From contig JAYKAV010001256.1 of the NCBI GenBank assembly GCA_035582835.1, positions 1,425,961-1,489,960 on the forward strand: DNA of 64,000 nucleotides, given 5' to 3'. Numbering within the stretch: position 1 is the first letter of the stretch; each line of letters starts with the position of its first letter. This document shows, piece after piece, positions 1 to 11,985 of the stretch. The notes under the pieces were generated by a model, which had not been told where the DNA came from, did no database searches, and saw nothing but the letters and a program-made list of their open reading frames with translations. Made by a program: the position numbers and the translations under genes. Source of the stretch: Phoebastria nigripes (taxonomy: Eukaryota > Chordata > Aves > Procellariiformes > Diomedeidae).

Positions 1-3000
1 GAGAAGAAATATCTAAAATTAATTAGTTTCTTTTATATAGTTTTATGTAATATAAACTGAAAAGCCATAATTGTCCTTTCCAAACATTTTTATAGCTTTT
101 TACAGGACAGGGACCATGGCTTCCTGTGTGTTAATTATATTCCATCTATTCTAAAGATTTTTGCAGTCCTCCAAGACCTCTTTATTTCCTACGGAAGGAG
201 CAAATTTGCCTGAGGTCGGGGTCAGGGAGTGGACATGAAGAATAATCTCCCTAGTAGGAGAGCAAAAAGAAGACCATGTGAAGACTAAAATCCAGTTGTT
301 TGATTCCTAGATGATTTTAAGTCCATAAAAGCCACTTGCTTTAACCNGGGAGCTCATATATCTTCTCTCTCCACCCCGTGCTTGAGTCAAGGCTCTGTTG
401 AGCTTGACAAACCATAACAAGTTTCTAAGTCAAAATTCTTTTCTTCCCATTCCTTTGTACAAACCAAGATNCTCCCATTGCCACCCAGCTTTCCAGTTTT
501 ACTCGTACACCTCACTACATTGACAGTCTTGTGGGAGGACATGCAATGCAAGAGTGGCATGTTTATTTATGTGCTTCATCTGGGAATATTATGTGACAAG
601 CGGAAGGGATGTAATCCCCCTGCTACATGCCCTCCACTGAAGCAGTCTGGTTTGTGTGTCAGCTCTTTATTATAAGGCACAACGTGCTGTACTTAGAGCA
701 TTTTCATTCTCTTTGAGCATCTCCTACTCTTACAATATGTTAACTATAATTTGTGAATTAATTCTATTTTTTGGAATACTTTGAATTCCGTGTAAATTCT
801 CTGCAAAATTATTCATGTGTCTCAATGCGCAATGGCTTGAGGCTTTTTTCTCAGACTCTCTAGGCTTTGGATAGAGAGTGAATGTAACTTCAGTTTAAAT
901 CATTGTATTGATTAAAAAGAACATTTGGTTATTTTTAACTTCAGCTGTTTATGTGCCACTGGACAGCTGAAGTGGCCATTCTGCAGCTAGAAGCATCTTT
1001 GGTTTTTGAGAAAAAATTGTTGCACTGGATTGCCAGGCCAATACTCCTCATACCTGTGAAACAGGCTGAAGCAGTGATACATGATTCATAATTGAGGCAT
1101 TTAGCTACGTCTTTCTTTGTATCATTACTTTTTAAACTAAGTGTTGGATAGATATGATTTTTTTTTTTTTTTAAATACAATATTGTGGTTCTACAGATAT
1201 GTATACATGTACAGATCAGTCTGTTTGCAGAAGAAAAACACACTATATCTCCATTTAAAAAAAAAAGAAGAAAGATAATGATAAACAGGTTAACTCTCCT
1301 CTCTAAGACATTTCTCTGCATCCAGCCACTTCAGAGCACCACTGTAAGAAATGTCCACAGGGAGCTCTGACTCTTGAGGGAACATACAGAGAGAAACAAG
1401 ATGATTTAACAAGTTGAAATTCAGCCTTGTACCATACGGTCAGGGGGACAAAGTAAAAGACAACCACCCCTTTTAAGCAGCCTGCTCCTCTTGTTTTCCT
1501 GCTGCAGTAATGCAGTAATGCAATGTTTGGTGGTTACACTACTCTCTAACATCTGTGATACAACCGGGGCAGTTTCAGCATGTTTTGGTTGGTTTTTGGT
1601 TTGTTGTTTTTTTTTTTTGGTTGGTTGGGTTTTTTTAATCCACACAAATATTATTAAAGGGATGGAAAATTTATCTGCATGGCTTTCTGCTTTTTCTTAC
1701 CTCTTCATTAATTCATCTTACCTCCAGGGACTATCAAAGAGTAGTTAGAACTGAGATGTTGTAAAAAACCCCTGGAAAGTTCTCACATTTCCTAACACCA
1801 CTGTACAAATATTTTCTTATGAGTCCATTTCCTGCAATGGCTCTATTCTTTTCACCATCAGTAATACACGTTATCAATTAATATTCTGTGTGCCTTTTTG
1901 CCAGCCAGCCATCAGGCTGGGATAAATTAACTCCTTGACCTTATGTTAGGAAACATTCAACNATAATTTTATTATCCAAAAAAGATATCCAGACCCATTC
2001 CATCCCCCTGCCCTCTCCTTTCCCTTTCAATCCNCACAGCACTTCTCAAAGCAAATGTGTTGGAGAAATCTTTTTCTCAGGGACTGATGCCATCTCAAAG
2101 GTTCAGAAGGGCTGGAAACTACAATCAGCATTTAGCTTTCATGAACCCCTAGAGAGTAATTTCTGTCACACATGAAATGCACAACAAATAATACAATCTC
2201 TGGTCTTAGAGTAGTCTTTGCGGAGGTGACAAGTCTATTGCAACAATGTAGGGCAACCAGCATGGGTATTCTCCCTTGAAATGCAATTTTAATTCTCCAT
2301 TGGTAAAAATCAGCATTGTTTTTCTGACTTCAGTGGAGCTATTCCTGCTGACAGCTGCTGAGCTTCTGGCCAGCAGTTTCCAATTGCTTGATTTTATGGT
2401 AATTTCTGAATCAGAGAGGTACATGGATGGTCCCAGACTGCAGAGCTTTCCCTTCCATTTTAGTAAATCTTTTAGTAAATCTAAATAGAGTTTGTGGAAA
2501 AACAAGAATTCGGTACTGAGTGTTGCTATCCTGCAGATTTCCATAGGAACACAATGCAGTTATCTCCCTAGGTAGTCATTTGATATCNTTATGAAGTAAT
2601 ACACCCTAGAAATATCTTTTTCTGTCATATTTATGGCAATTATGTCAAATAGTGAATTTAAATAATTTGAGTTGATTACTGCTGGTTTGTGAAAACACAC
2701 AGTTTGACGTATTCACAAGTTTCAATTACTGTATGTGGAATGTAATTATGTGGAGTACAAAGCTCCAGGGGAAGCTGTGTTTGCTAAATACAGCTTGTCT
2801 GAAATGCAATGATCTTTACATTTTTTTTCCCAAAATTTGAAAATATCATAAATTTTGTCAATGGCTGATCATCTAGCAGATCCCACTTTTAAAAGCTGAG
2901 CAGACTGAGTGCAAAGAGAAAAAAATCATCACAATCTCAGCAACCTATCTGCTATGGGAACATTTAAATGCAAGAATTCTTTAATTTTGTTTGATATTTT

Positions 3001-4876
3001 TTCTGGCCACTGTTCAAGACCCCCCTGAGTACTGTTTTCACTCAGTGAAAGCTTAGAGTACAACTTCATTTGTTTCAAAGTAAGTCTTTCTAACAAGAAA
3101 CTTGATAATGGTGATTTGTCAGCTGATTCATTAAGGGTTCTTTAGGAGTCATTTTCTTAAAGGTATTGTAGCACTTTTAGTGGCCAACAGTTCCTTAAGA
3201 AAAAAAGATTGGAATGATCATCTGACCATCAAGTCCTGTCACCTGTGATTGTAGGAAACATAGCAAATGTACTGTCTTCCACATATATCCTCCCAAATCC
3301 CACTCAGCTCAGAACTTCCAAAAAAATCATGGTTATAATGTGCTCCAGAAAAGGAGCAGGAGGGTTGAGGTCTATGGAAGGTGGCAGGGGATGGAAGTCA
3401 GCGTTTTGCCATGGTACTGATCCCAGTGTTTATAGCAGCTTTCCCTTTTGTCCTTGTGATACACTGCCACAAATGCTGGCATAAATGGTTGTATTTCTGT
3501 GAGCTCCGCAGCCCCGTCCACAGAACTTCCCATATGGAAATGCCAATTAAAATTTATATTATGCTTTTAAATATACAAAGTTTCAGAGTTGTTAAATTTG
3601 ATCCTCTCTAAAGCATCTGTGTTTTTCATTTGCATCTCACAAAAACAGATCAACATTAAAATCCATTTTATTTGGGTTGCTGTGATAACCCCGAATAACC
3701 CTAAACTCCTTCTGTTCATATTTACTCACATTCATGGCTTTAGAAACTCCTTATCCTTGTGATGCCTTTATTTTCCTTGTTGGTGAAGCTGTTTTCATAT
3801 CTAGCATGGGATGCGTATCTGTTTATTTTATTTTTGACAAATAGTGCAACAGATGTGAAGGAAGACATTAATGATTATTCTTTCTCCTTCAACAATTAGG
3901 TGTCCTTTCTACTGTGTCATTTATTAAAAGAGTTCCAATTATTATCATTAAAATTTCAAATTTCCTTCTTCCTAAAGAGCTGAAAAATATGTTTTTGACA
4001 GGTTTGACACTGTTTTGTTTTGAACTTCTGCTTTAAAGGACCATTAAAAGCCTTTTTAAATATCTGGGTAAATAGGACTTTCACACCCACAATAGGACAG
4101 TTTATTTCCGATCAACTGGAAATGAGCAGGGTAAGAAGTGAGGGAAAGCTTTCTTTTTGAAATAAATTATGTACCCCCTGGGTGTACTCAATTACAATTT
4201 TGCTTTGACACAGGACAGCACTTTCCTATTGTCTTTCATGACTAAACATTTTATTGCTGTATCCTTAGCTGATATACACTCCTAAAAAGGAATCAGGGTG
4301 GCATGTGACTTTCCAATGTGACCACTGTGCCCCAGTATAATTCTGAACGAATGTTGCTCTCGTGTTCTGNTCACATTGGTGTTATGTTTTAAAAAAGATC
4401 ATCATAATAGAAAATCAAAAATGAAAAAGTGAAATCTATAATAATACCATTTAGTTTCAAGAGCTTTTGAATTAGATGAAAAATATGGCTAGAAATAATG
4501 TCTCAGCTATTGACCATTTTCTACATAAGAATTTAGATTATTGCCATTTCTTTTAATCTATTTGTATGAATTNCTAGAAAGGAGGAGTCTATATAAATAA
4601 GAATAAATTTCCTTGCCTGAAGATGTGAGCAAGGTTTACATAAAAGTATAAGTGTATTTCCTTGTTCAGACATTTGGAAATTACAGAAATCTGGAATTAT
4701 CTGTATGAATAGACAAGGAAGTGGTGCAACTTTCATTTATACAGCATATTAGTTCAAATAATGCAATTAGTGCAAATAATGACCTGACTACATGATCTTC
4801 AAACTCACCTCCTCACACAGTAGTATTTGTCCACTGATTTCAATTGCTGACCAGTTAGTTAAAAACTCAGCAGTAC
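1..4876. other. AT-rich non-coding stretch, no gene seen
   Basis: Both strands carry only short open frames (at most about 126 codons) with no recognisable domain, and there is no CR1 or LTR tail. Small details seen: a poly-T run at 1158-1172, a 9-bp repeat (GCAGTAATG-like) near 1503-1523, and a 12-bp tandem duplication containing AGTAAATCT near 2458-2482. Single Ns mark ambiguous assembly bases. Intron or intergenic DNA is the best reading. Confidence 0.6.
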
Positions 4877-5430
4877 CTAAGATGTGTATTTCTGGGTTTC
4901 TAAAAAAGCAAATGAACAAAGTGATACATGAGAATTAACCATAGAGAAAATCATCTCTGATGATGCACTGGCCACAAATGCATGTAAGGCCCAAACATAG
5001 TATGTGTTGTTGACACTGGTATTGGCCAAAGAAGACATATCAAAAATAAACATGGATATATACAAATAGATGAGTGGTACAGGGAAAACAAAGTAGGTGC
5101 TCTGCCACCGGGACCTTTGGTGAAACTGGGATAGTTGTGGTCAAGAGCAAACCAGCATGTCAGCATATTAGGGGCTGCTAGGGCTTCTATTGAAGCCTTC
5201 TTGAAGTCTGCTGGACGAAAGACTACATCCTAACTGATTTTTCCTCCAAATATTGTTAGATCTGTATTGTAGAAGCGTTCTTCATCATATTCTCCAAGGC
5301 AACACAAATACCAAGTGTGTCCAAAAAGCAAAAATAATTCTTTGCCTTGGGAAAATCTCGGATTCCTGACTGAGTGGAAATAGCTGCAGTTCACCACACT
5401 GTCAACCACTGTCAATAATCCCAGCAGCAA
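4877..5430 (-). other. Cluster of minus-strand open frames, identity unknown
   Basis: Three minus-strand frames of 62 to 71 codons lie close together at 5230-5430, 4951-5166 and 4877-5065. The last two overlap in different frames. One frame is hydrophobic and could encode membrane segments, for example around VFPVPLIYLYISMFIF. The arrangement would suit a decayed coding sequence with a stop and a frameshift, but I recognise no family, see no splice-bounded exon and find no poly-A remnant. Chance open frames in AT-rich DNA remain the simpler explanation. Confidence 0.15.
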
Positions 5431-7560
5431 GACTCTTCAGGCAGCGAGGCACAGATGAAGAAGTGTTTTCATCACAGGACTTCCAGTAGGGCTCTAACTA
5501 CAAGTTACTTCAATCAAAACACATTCATAGATCTATACACTGTACATTTCTAAATGAAAAACAACCCAGCTCAGGTTAATTCAAGTTACCTATTATTTTT
5601 CGTTCTTGTGTTAGAAAAGTAGGGTTTTTTTCAGAGCCGTGGTACAAAACACTGATTCATCTGCCTGTATGGTTAAGTAAAAATTCCTTACATATTTCGT
5701 CTGGGCTGTCAGGAGTCTCCTTTTCCTTTTATATGAGCTCCTTCTCTTTATGAGTGTGGACACAGATCTTAAATGTAATAATTTGCCCTCCTCTCCTTTC
5801 TTGAGATCCTTGCTAGCAGCTAGATAGCCTGACTCCTCTGTAATGGATGCACTCTTTCTGTTTCATTTGATTATTACTTGTTATGGTAGTTGGTGTGGAA
5901 CAACAGCATCAAGCATAACGCTATAGGAAGGTCATATCTTGGCTTTTACTTTAAAGGATCTAATGAATTAATTTAGCAACAATATCAAATACTATGCCAA
6001 CTGCACCTTTTAATTAACAAGAAAAGTGTATTATAATTAATAAATTATCTTAGAGGCATAAATCATTTAATGACTTGAAGGTTAGAGATCAGTATACACA
6101 AAAAGAGATGTAGGCATGGAAAACATATGAAAGGTTTAATAAGAGGTAAAACTTTTCACATACATGGAATAAATTCATATTTAACCTCCCTGAGAGGTAA
6201 AAGCACTTCTGCCACAGGATAACTGGGCTGTTTATGTGAAATGAATTGATAAACCCTGTCTATCTTACTGGATCCTTGGATTAGTGAATGGCTTTCCAGA
6301 GACTTCTGTTCGGCAGAGGAAAGGTCTAAAGGAATTGGATAGCTGGAACATCTTTAGTGAATACTACTGTTATTAAAATTTCTGTTCAAAAAAGTAAAAA
6401 TAAGGCTAGGTATTGCAACAATTAGTAAAGGTGCACTAGTTTTCAAGGATAACAGTTGTTTCATGTTAGAATCCTACTTCATTTGAATTTCAGCCAAAAC
6501 CTACTGAAGCCACTAGAAGTTTTGAATTTGCACTGTGAACTTTATAGTTCATAGTGAATCATCTTCTTAGGCCTAAATTAATTTCATCTAATCTAAGGCA
6601 GCTGAGGTGCCCATACTTGGAGCCAAGTTACAAACTGTTACAGAGAATGATTTTTTTTTTTTTTTTTTTTTTTTTTAATGGTAGAGCTGTGACATTTCTA
6701 AACAATTCTAATAACAGATATGAATCCCCCCTAAACTTGCAGAAAATTGTGATATATATGATATACTTAGCTACCTAGATCTTTTCACTGCTGCTGCAAG
6801 ACAGTTCAAAGGGAGATATTATTCAATTAATACAGAGTAATACAGTGCAATCACAAGCTATCAAAGAAAGAAAGAAGTTAAGCACTTGAAAGAAGAAAAG
6901 AAATATTTTATATTATTTCCTCGAAGTAACAATATTTAACATGATACAGCACCAACTATCAACAAAACCTGAGAGCATTTCAAGTGAAGAATTCAAGCAG
7001 GGGAGTAGGNTTGTAACTACTTTTTCAAAAACTGGCTGCCTCAGTTTAAAGGTCAAATTTCTCTGCTAAGTCCAAACAGAGTAGAAAAGCTACGATTCTT
7101 CTCAGCAGGACGATTTAAAATGTTTACAGCAAGAGCCTAGATCTCCTGTTTGATCAACGAGAATAGTGTCTTACCTAGGGTTTTTCTGAACCCACCTTTA
7201 CTGGTCTCTGTAACAAGTTAGGATGTCTACACATCAAACTTAGCAAAAACCACCCCATTTTTTAGCTATTGAAGCTCTAAAAGTAGAAGCAAATGTGCTA
7301 CCATAAACAGAGAGAATCTAGACCAGATCTCATAGACACTTCAGGCTGTGCAGCAAAATGGGAACAGATGATGTTCCAATAATGCAGTAAGCGGAGGCAA
7401 CTGGGAGATTCCCTTCAAAAGTTCACCCTGGTATGAAATAAAATTCGGATTTTAAGTTCCTAATTCACTGTAGATTAATCAGAAACTCTAGATTCACAAA
7501 AATTTGCTCAGACTGTGAAACATCTAATGGAAATTTCTCCAAGCGAAGTTGAGCAGTTTT
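5431..7560. other. AT-rich non-coding stretch
   Basis: No gene, LINE or LTR similarity is recognised. It includes a 26-nt poly-T tract (6651-6676) and an A-rich stretch around 6850-6960. The open frames are short and unlike known proteins. Confidence 0.55.
6651..6676. repeat. Poly-T tract
   Basis: An uninterrupted run of 26 T residues seen directly. It could be the reverse-strand tail of an old retroposed sequence, but the DNA downstream on the + strand shows no recognisable retrocopy, so it is listed as a simple repeat only. Confidence 0.9.
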
Positions 7561-7562
7561 CA

Positions 7563-7578
7563 AGGTCAGGCCAGGTCA
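7563..7578 (+). promoter_or_regulatory. DR4-type nuclear-receptor binding site
   Basis: Two perfect AGGTCA half-sites lie in direct orientation with a 4-base spacer (GGCC). This is the classic DR4 layout bound by thyroid-hormone receptor or LXR heterodimers with RXR. The first half-site is preceded by TC, giving TCAAGGTCA, the extended half-site used by monomeric receptors such as NR5A or ERR. The sequence match is exact; any in-cell binding is inference. Confidence 0.4.
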
Positions 7579-8470
7579 GGCAAGGATTCTTTATTTATAT
7601 AAATAAGGTAACACATTTGAATTTGAAAGGGGTTTTTTTTGTCATCAAAAGGTGATTACGTTTGATAATGAAAGTCCAAACCCAGTCGTGAAATGCAAAT
7701 TCATGAACAGATAGATAAAAAGGTATGAAGTCTTTCCATTTCATTTCAGATCATTTCAGAATTGTGCCCAATATACTAGTTCTAGGGCTAGAGTTCAAAG
7801 ATTTGCTTTTGTTAGTTCTGATTTTGGATGCTTTCTGCTATGCCCCATGGCAAATGATTTCTTCCCCTCTCCTTTGGGCTGAACTTGAACGTGGGTTTCA
7901 GACCCACCAGACCAAAGACTTTCCCCTTATCCTGTGGCTCATCTCCCACTTAGTCCCAGAGCCCAGTAAGTGACTTGATTTAATCTGAGTGGAAGTACCA
8001 ACCGCTAATAGGCAGTTAGCTCAAGCTACTGTTACCTCAAAGCTGCACGAGTCCTCCCGTTTAAACACTATAGTAGTAGAGGACCAGCATGTCTCAGCAA
8101 CCTCAGAGTGCAGGGGTCTGTCCTGATATGGTCCGGTCTATGAATGAGGTTTTAACAACAAGGGATGAGTTAGAATTTAAACCCTGAGTCTGGCACAGAT
8201 TAAATATAAATGTGTGTATAGGCAGGTCTGGCCCAAGTTAAATAGAAGCAACCACCTTCTTGCATGTATTAGAACATCTTCCAAACCACGCTAATTTACA
8301 CTAGCCATGATATAGATTATCTGTCCAACATAGGTTCACTCTTTTGGTGGAGAATAGTTTTTGATTAGAAATCTTCAGGTGAAATTCAGAAAATCTCATC
8401 CTCTGCTTTAAAATAAATAATTTCTAAATTTTTCAGCATAGAAATGAGCATTCACATTTAGGCACCAGAA
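7579..8470. other. Non-coding stretch, nothing recognised
   Basis: Unique-looking DNA with one 82-codon + strand frame (7725-7973) that shows no domain. No repeat tail or RNA gene seen. Confidence 0.5.
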
Positions 8471-8672
8471 TGGTGATCAAAGATGTTTCTGTTTAGGATG
8501 ATCTCTGGCCTGAGAGTTTTCACAAATTTTACCTCCGGTTCCCAAATGAGCTCAGCTAATAATCAGTGGCTTATTAGAAAGCTTCGAGAAATAACATGTC
8601 TTTTCAATCTGCCTACAAGGTCAAAAAAGCTTCCACCAGGATTTAATATACGTACACAAGCTTGATGTATTG
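8471..8672. other. Candidate conserved non-coding element
   Basis: A repeat-free, compositionally balanced block with homeodomain-like cores (GCTAATAATC, TTATTAG) between AT-rich flanks. It has the look of a vertebrate enhancer-type element rather than decayed repeat DNA. No comparison was possible, so this is a judgement from texture only. Confidence 0.2.
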
Positions 8673-8754
8673 AAGTGCTGCATTTTTTTACAATGTTAAC
8701 AGTTTGATGAGAATATCAATTAAACATGACTGTGTAGTTAAGATTTCCATCTCC

Positions 8755-9165
8755 AAATGCAGCTGCAGCAAGTAACCGGACTGCTAATCAAAGCAGTGTT
8801 ATAATTTAGCACTGATGAGGAAAGCAGTAGCCGTCAGAAGGGAATGACAGAAAGGAGGCAGCTGCTTTCATATCATTTTAGTGTCCATTTCTTTAATGAG
8901 CCTGAGGAGACAATTCCCTGCTGACTATTCATTAATTAATGGAATTTATGAGAGGAGAAAAGCTATCAGCATGCAAACAAGTAGAGAACAGGTGATGCCG
9001 GCCTTCTGCTTGCAGGGAATCAGCATATTGAGGAAAGGAAGCTTTTGAATAAAATAAATGATCTGAAAGGGATATTTAACAAAATGCTAAGTTCTCATTT
9101 CTTCAGTGTGGCAGCAGCAGTGTGGCTTACAGCTTAACGGAGGTATATTATTAAACTCAGCTTCT
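8755..9165. other. Candidate conserved non-coding element
   Basis: This block is dense in transcription-factor-like words: a CAGCTGC E-box, TTCATTAATTAATGG (paired homeodomain core), GCATGCAAAC (POU/octamer-like) and a second GGCAGCTGC. It has few homopolymers and no mobile-element signature. Such clustering is common in developmental enhancers, but conservation cannot be tested from a single sequence. Confidence 0.3.
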
Positions 9166-9769
9166 GAAATATCCATGGTCAGATCAGGAAGAAAGGAAGA
9201 AGCAACCCAGAGGGTTCAACAGATGGCTTTCTTCCATTCTGAGTGAATACCAGCATTTTGCCCTGACTTGATTAAATTGATAAACAGTTGGATAGATCCT
9301 GCTAGGAAACACTGTCTCCTTCCAGCTTGGTCTTTCAAAGTTATCCCAGTGGCTTGCCCTCTGCTTAGGAAGTCTGAGATGCCTTGAGTGAGTTTTGCAA
9401 GGAAAACCAAACCATTTCCTAACCATAAAGATCTCAGGGTGCAGAGCAGATTGTGCCAAAATCAACCTGCAGAAATTAATAAAGAGAAGACAATATCGCA
9501 GCACTGGGCATCAGCCACTCTTCTGTCAGGCTGGAGACCCTTTGCATGTGTATGGCATCGTAGGGTAGCTGAGATTGCACAATTGGTTGTAGTCTCATGG
9601 TATCAATTCACAAAGGAATTCTTTGAGCCTCTTTGCACAACTTGAATTCATGTAATATTAAACACCCTCAGGCCAGATACCAATTCATTCTCTTTGTTCT
9701 GATCAGAAAGTGTAAAGTAGCTGGATTTAGACACATTTGTACTGAAGAAAACTGCCGATAGTGCTGATT
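9166..9769. other. Non-coding stretch, nothing recognised
   Basis: Minus-strand frames of 106 codons (9184-9504) and 64 codons (9216-9410) overlap in different frames, and an 85-codon + frame runs through part of the same DNA (9388-9645). None resembles a known protein. No repeat ends are visible. Confidence 0.45.
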
Positions 9770-10170
9770 CTGTCCATTTTCTACCGGGGGCACTTTGTGT
9801 AAGATGTGTGAGGAACATGGTGGAGCTCAGTTCTGCAAGTACAAGCTCCTTAAAGACTTAATGTTAGCAGCCACGAGTCTGCTGTAAACAGAACGGGCTG
9901 AGGTTGCAAAGACTGGACATACGAGATCGACTCCAATCATAAAAGCTCCAAACAGTATCCCATCACGTTTGGGGGATTTACATTAGAAAGGTCATAGCGA
10001 CAATCACACTCGTACAATACGCCACTCTTAGAAGTTCTGTTCCACAGAATCTTGCATCTCTTGCATATGCAGTAGCCAAACACAAGGATTTCATTCTTGA
10101 CACTATATACCACACACAAACTGCTCCACATATGTTTGCAGGGTGGGTAGCTATAGCACATGCTTTTTCT
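9770..10170 (-). other. CpG-containing patch with cysteine-rich open frame
   Basis: CpG dinucleotides are clearly more frequent here than in the flanks, including ACGAGATCGACTCC and TAGCGACAATCACACTCG. On the minus strand, 10161 to 9937 reads as a 74-codon frame with at least ten cysteines, including YCICKRC and YECDCRYD. A different minus-strand frame just downstream continues as a hydrophobic stretch (ILFGAFMIGVDL). This could be a broken exon or retrocopy of an unrecognised gene, or a conserved non-coding block. I cannot assign a family, and no clear splice sites or poly-A remnant were found. Confidence 0.2.
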
Positions 10171-10951
10171 ACTGAAGTTTCTAAATGTCAGGGATGTTAC
10201 AGATTTTTCTCAATGGCTCTTCTATGGTGATGGTTCCATCTAGGGTGGATGATGGAGAAATAAACAAACAACAAAAAGAGTTGAGCAATTTTATCCAAGG
10301 TCATAAGCAATGACTTAATGCAAAACATGTCTGGAATGCATCATAAAAGAAAAAAAAGCATGGCAATTGATATGAGAAAATATGGAACACAGGAAGCACC
10401 CCTCCCTTTATATTATATTGTTTTATCAAATGTGTAATGTCTTAGCATGGGGAGGGAGGGGGATTTCAATAACATCGTGCAGACTTCGGTAACTAGGGAT
10501 AAGGCATAGATAATAAATAAATATAAGTCTTTGATTCCATCGTAAGTATATCTGAAGTTAGGTTTTAAATTTGTCTATTAAATATTCTTAATTTTACTAC
10601 ATTGCTCACATCTCTTTGCATTTTTTCAAAATCTGTAGCTACAGGAGTCCTATGAAAACATCATTTTTTATTATAAAGTAGGTTATAATTAAAAAAAAAA
10701 AAACAAAACAAAAACGCCAAACCAAAACAAACCAGAAAGGTGAAAGTAAAAATGTTTATTTTAAAACATTGTCTTAATGTTTAAACCAGTCTTGGGTTTC
10801 TGTTTGATTTGTTTTGTATTGTAAGGGGTAATCTGCTCAGCCCCTCTTCCTGACTCCTTGGAATGACGGTACCAGCTTTCGGGGGGAAAGGACTGTAGTT
10901 ATACAACATCCTTCTGCCTGTGTGAAATTCATTCATTGGCTCCAGCCTGGT
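10171..10951. other. AT-rich non-coding stretch with A-rich repeat
   Basis: No gene seen. An A-rich low-complexity segment of A-runs interrupted by C (AAAAC, CAAAAC) spans roughly 10689-10735 and is followed by ordinary AT-rich DNA. Confidence 0.55.
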
Positions 10952-11518
10952 TCAAGACTTCAAAATAATTTCAGTACAAACATGAAATAACAGAAAGTAA
11001 TAAGAGTAATTAACAAGTAAGCAAATGATAGCAGTCCCCTTCTCACTACATTCGTGCAGGACTTTGTGGTAGAGAGTGGAAACCTGTCTTGTTTCACTGC
11101 AAAATATTTCATTGACTTCTAATAATAGGCAGCTTTCTTGGCCCAGCCATTTCATTGGTAAGAATGAACCGCAAAACCCCTTGAGATTAAACCACATGCT
11201 GCTAATTATAAACAGGCATTCAGATTTGAACTGTGGCTTCTGTATTTTGATGAGAAAGGTTGAAAATTTTGACCATTTATCTCCTTTCATGGTTAGGAAT
11301 CTATGTCTAATGCCATCTTTAATCCAGCCACCAGTGAAAATATCACACATGGGAATCCATATATCTTTTAAATCAGCTGACATGAGTATGATAGAAATGG
11401 TGTCTATCAGAAAAGACAAGTAATTGTAGACAGGTGGATTGCCCAAGGTAGCACACACCAGACCCTGGTGCCAGGCTGCCAAACCATTACAAAGATTTCC
11501 CCGTACCTGAGATGGCAA
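10952..11518 (-). other. Longest open frame outside repeats, probably not a gene
   Basis: A minus-strand frame of 188 codons, unusually long for this AT-rich background. The translation has scattered hydrophobic runs and no domain I recognise. A 115-codon frame lies in the same DNA on the + strand, which suggests the segment is simply poor in stop codons. The DNA also contains homeodomain-like words (GCTGCTAATTATAAAC) and low repeat content, so a conserved non-coding element is as likely as a coding exon. No start context, splice sites or neighbours support a gene. Confidence 0.2.
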
Positions 11519-11729
11519 AACTAGCAGAATATTAGAGTGATGATTTCCAAAGGAGCCTGGGACAAATCCATATGTAAGTCAAAAGCATTCTGGCACTCTT
11601 AAGTTATAACCAAAACCATATCAAGGCTAGTAGGGAAGAAGGGAGAGGAGTTGTTTTTAAGGGGGGAAAGAAAAAGAAACAAAATCATTGTTTTCCACCT
11701 TTTTCTATTTTTTACCATTAAAATCACCA
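11519..11729. other. Non-coding stretch
   Basis: Purine-rich tract around 11627-11680 (G and A runs) and nothing else recognised. Confidence 0.4.
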
Positions 11730-11985
11730 GTTGAGCAGCTCTTTCACACCTGCATGGCATTACCGTGCTGAGCACCAACAATCTGATGGTCAAGACAATA
11801 GGAATGGAGCAGTTATCGAAATACAAATGGCTGGTGGATATGGAAACCCTGTCCTTCCCTCTCTCGCACTCTGCAGGTGCACAGAGCGCAGATACCCCGA
11901 CGCTTGGTGCCGGAGCCATGCAGCTGGCGCACGTAACGGTGACTCAGACCTCCAAAAACATCTCACCCGATTGTGACACGTTAAA
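11730..11985. other. Small CpG-enriched patch
   Basis: About a dozen CpG sites occur in roughly 250 bp, densest at 11885-11940 (ACAGAGCGCAG, CCCCGACGC, GGCGCACGTAACGG), against an almost CpG-free background. Open frames of 81 to 107 codons run on both strands with no recognised product. It may be a short unmethylated regulatory element, an old mobile-element remnant or an exon. The sequence does not decide between these. Confidence 0.25.

Noticed and set aside
6651..6676. Poly-T as the tail of a processed pseudogene
   Set aside because: No coding-like sequence on the expected side; the same applies to the poly-A runs at 41418, 42723 and 63317.
11076..11423. 115-codon + strand frame
   Set aside because: It lies opposite the 188-codon minus frame in a stop-poor segment and has no recognisable product.
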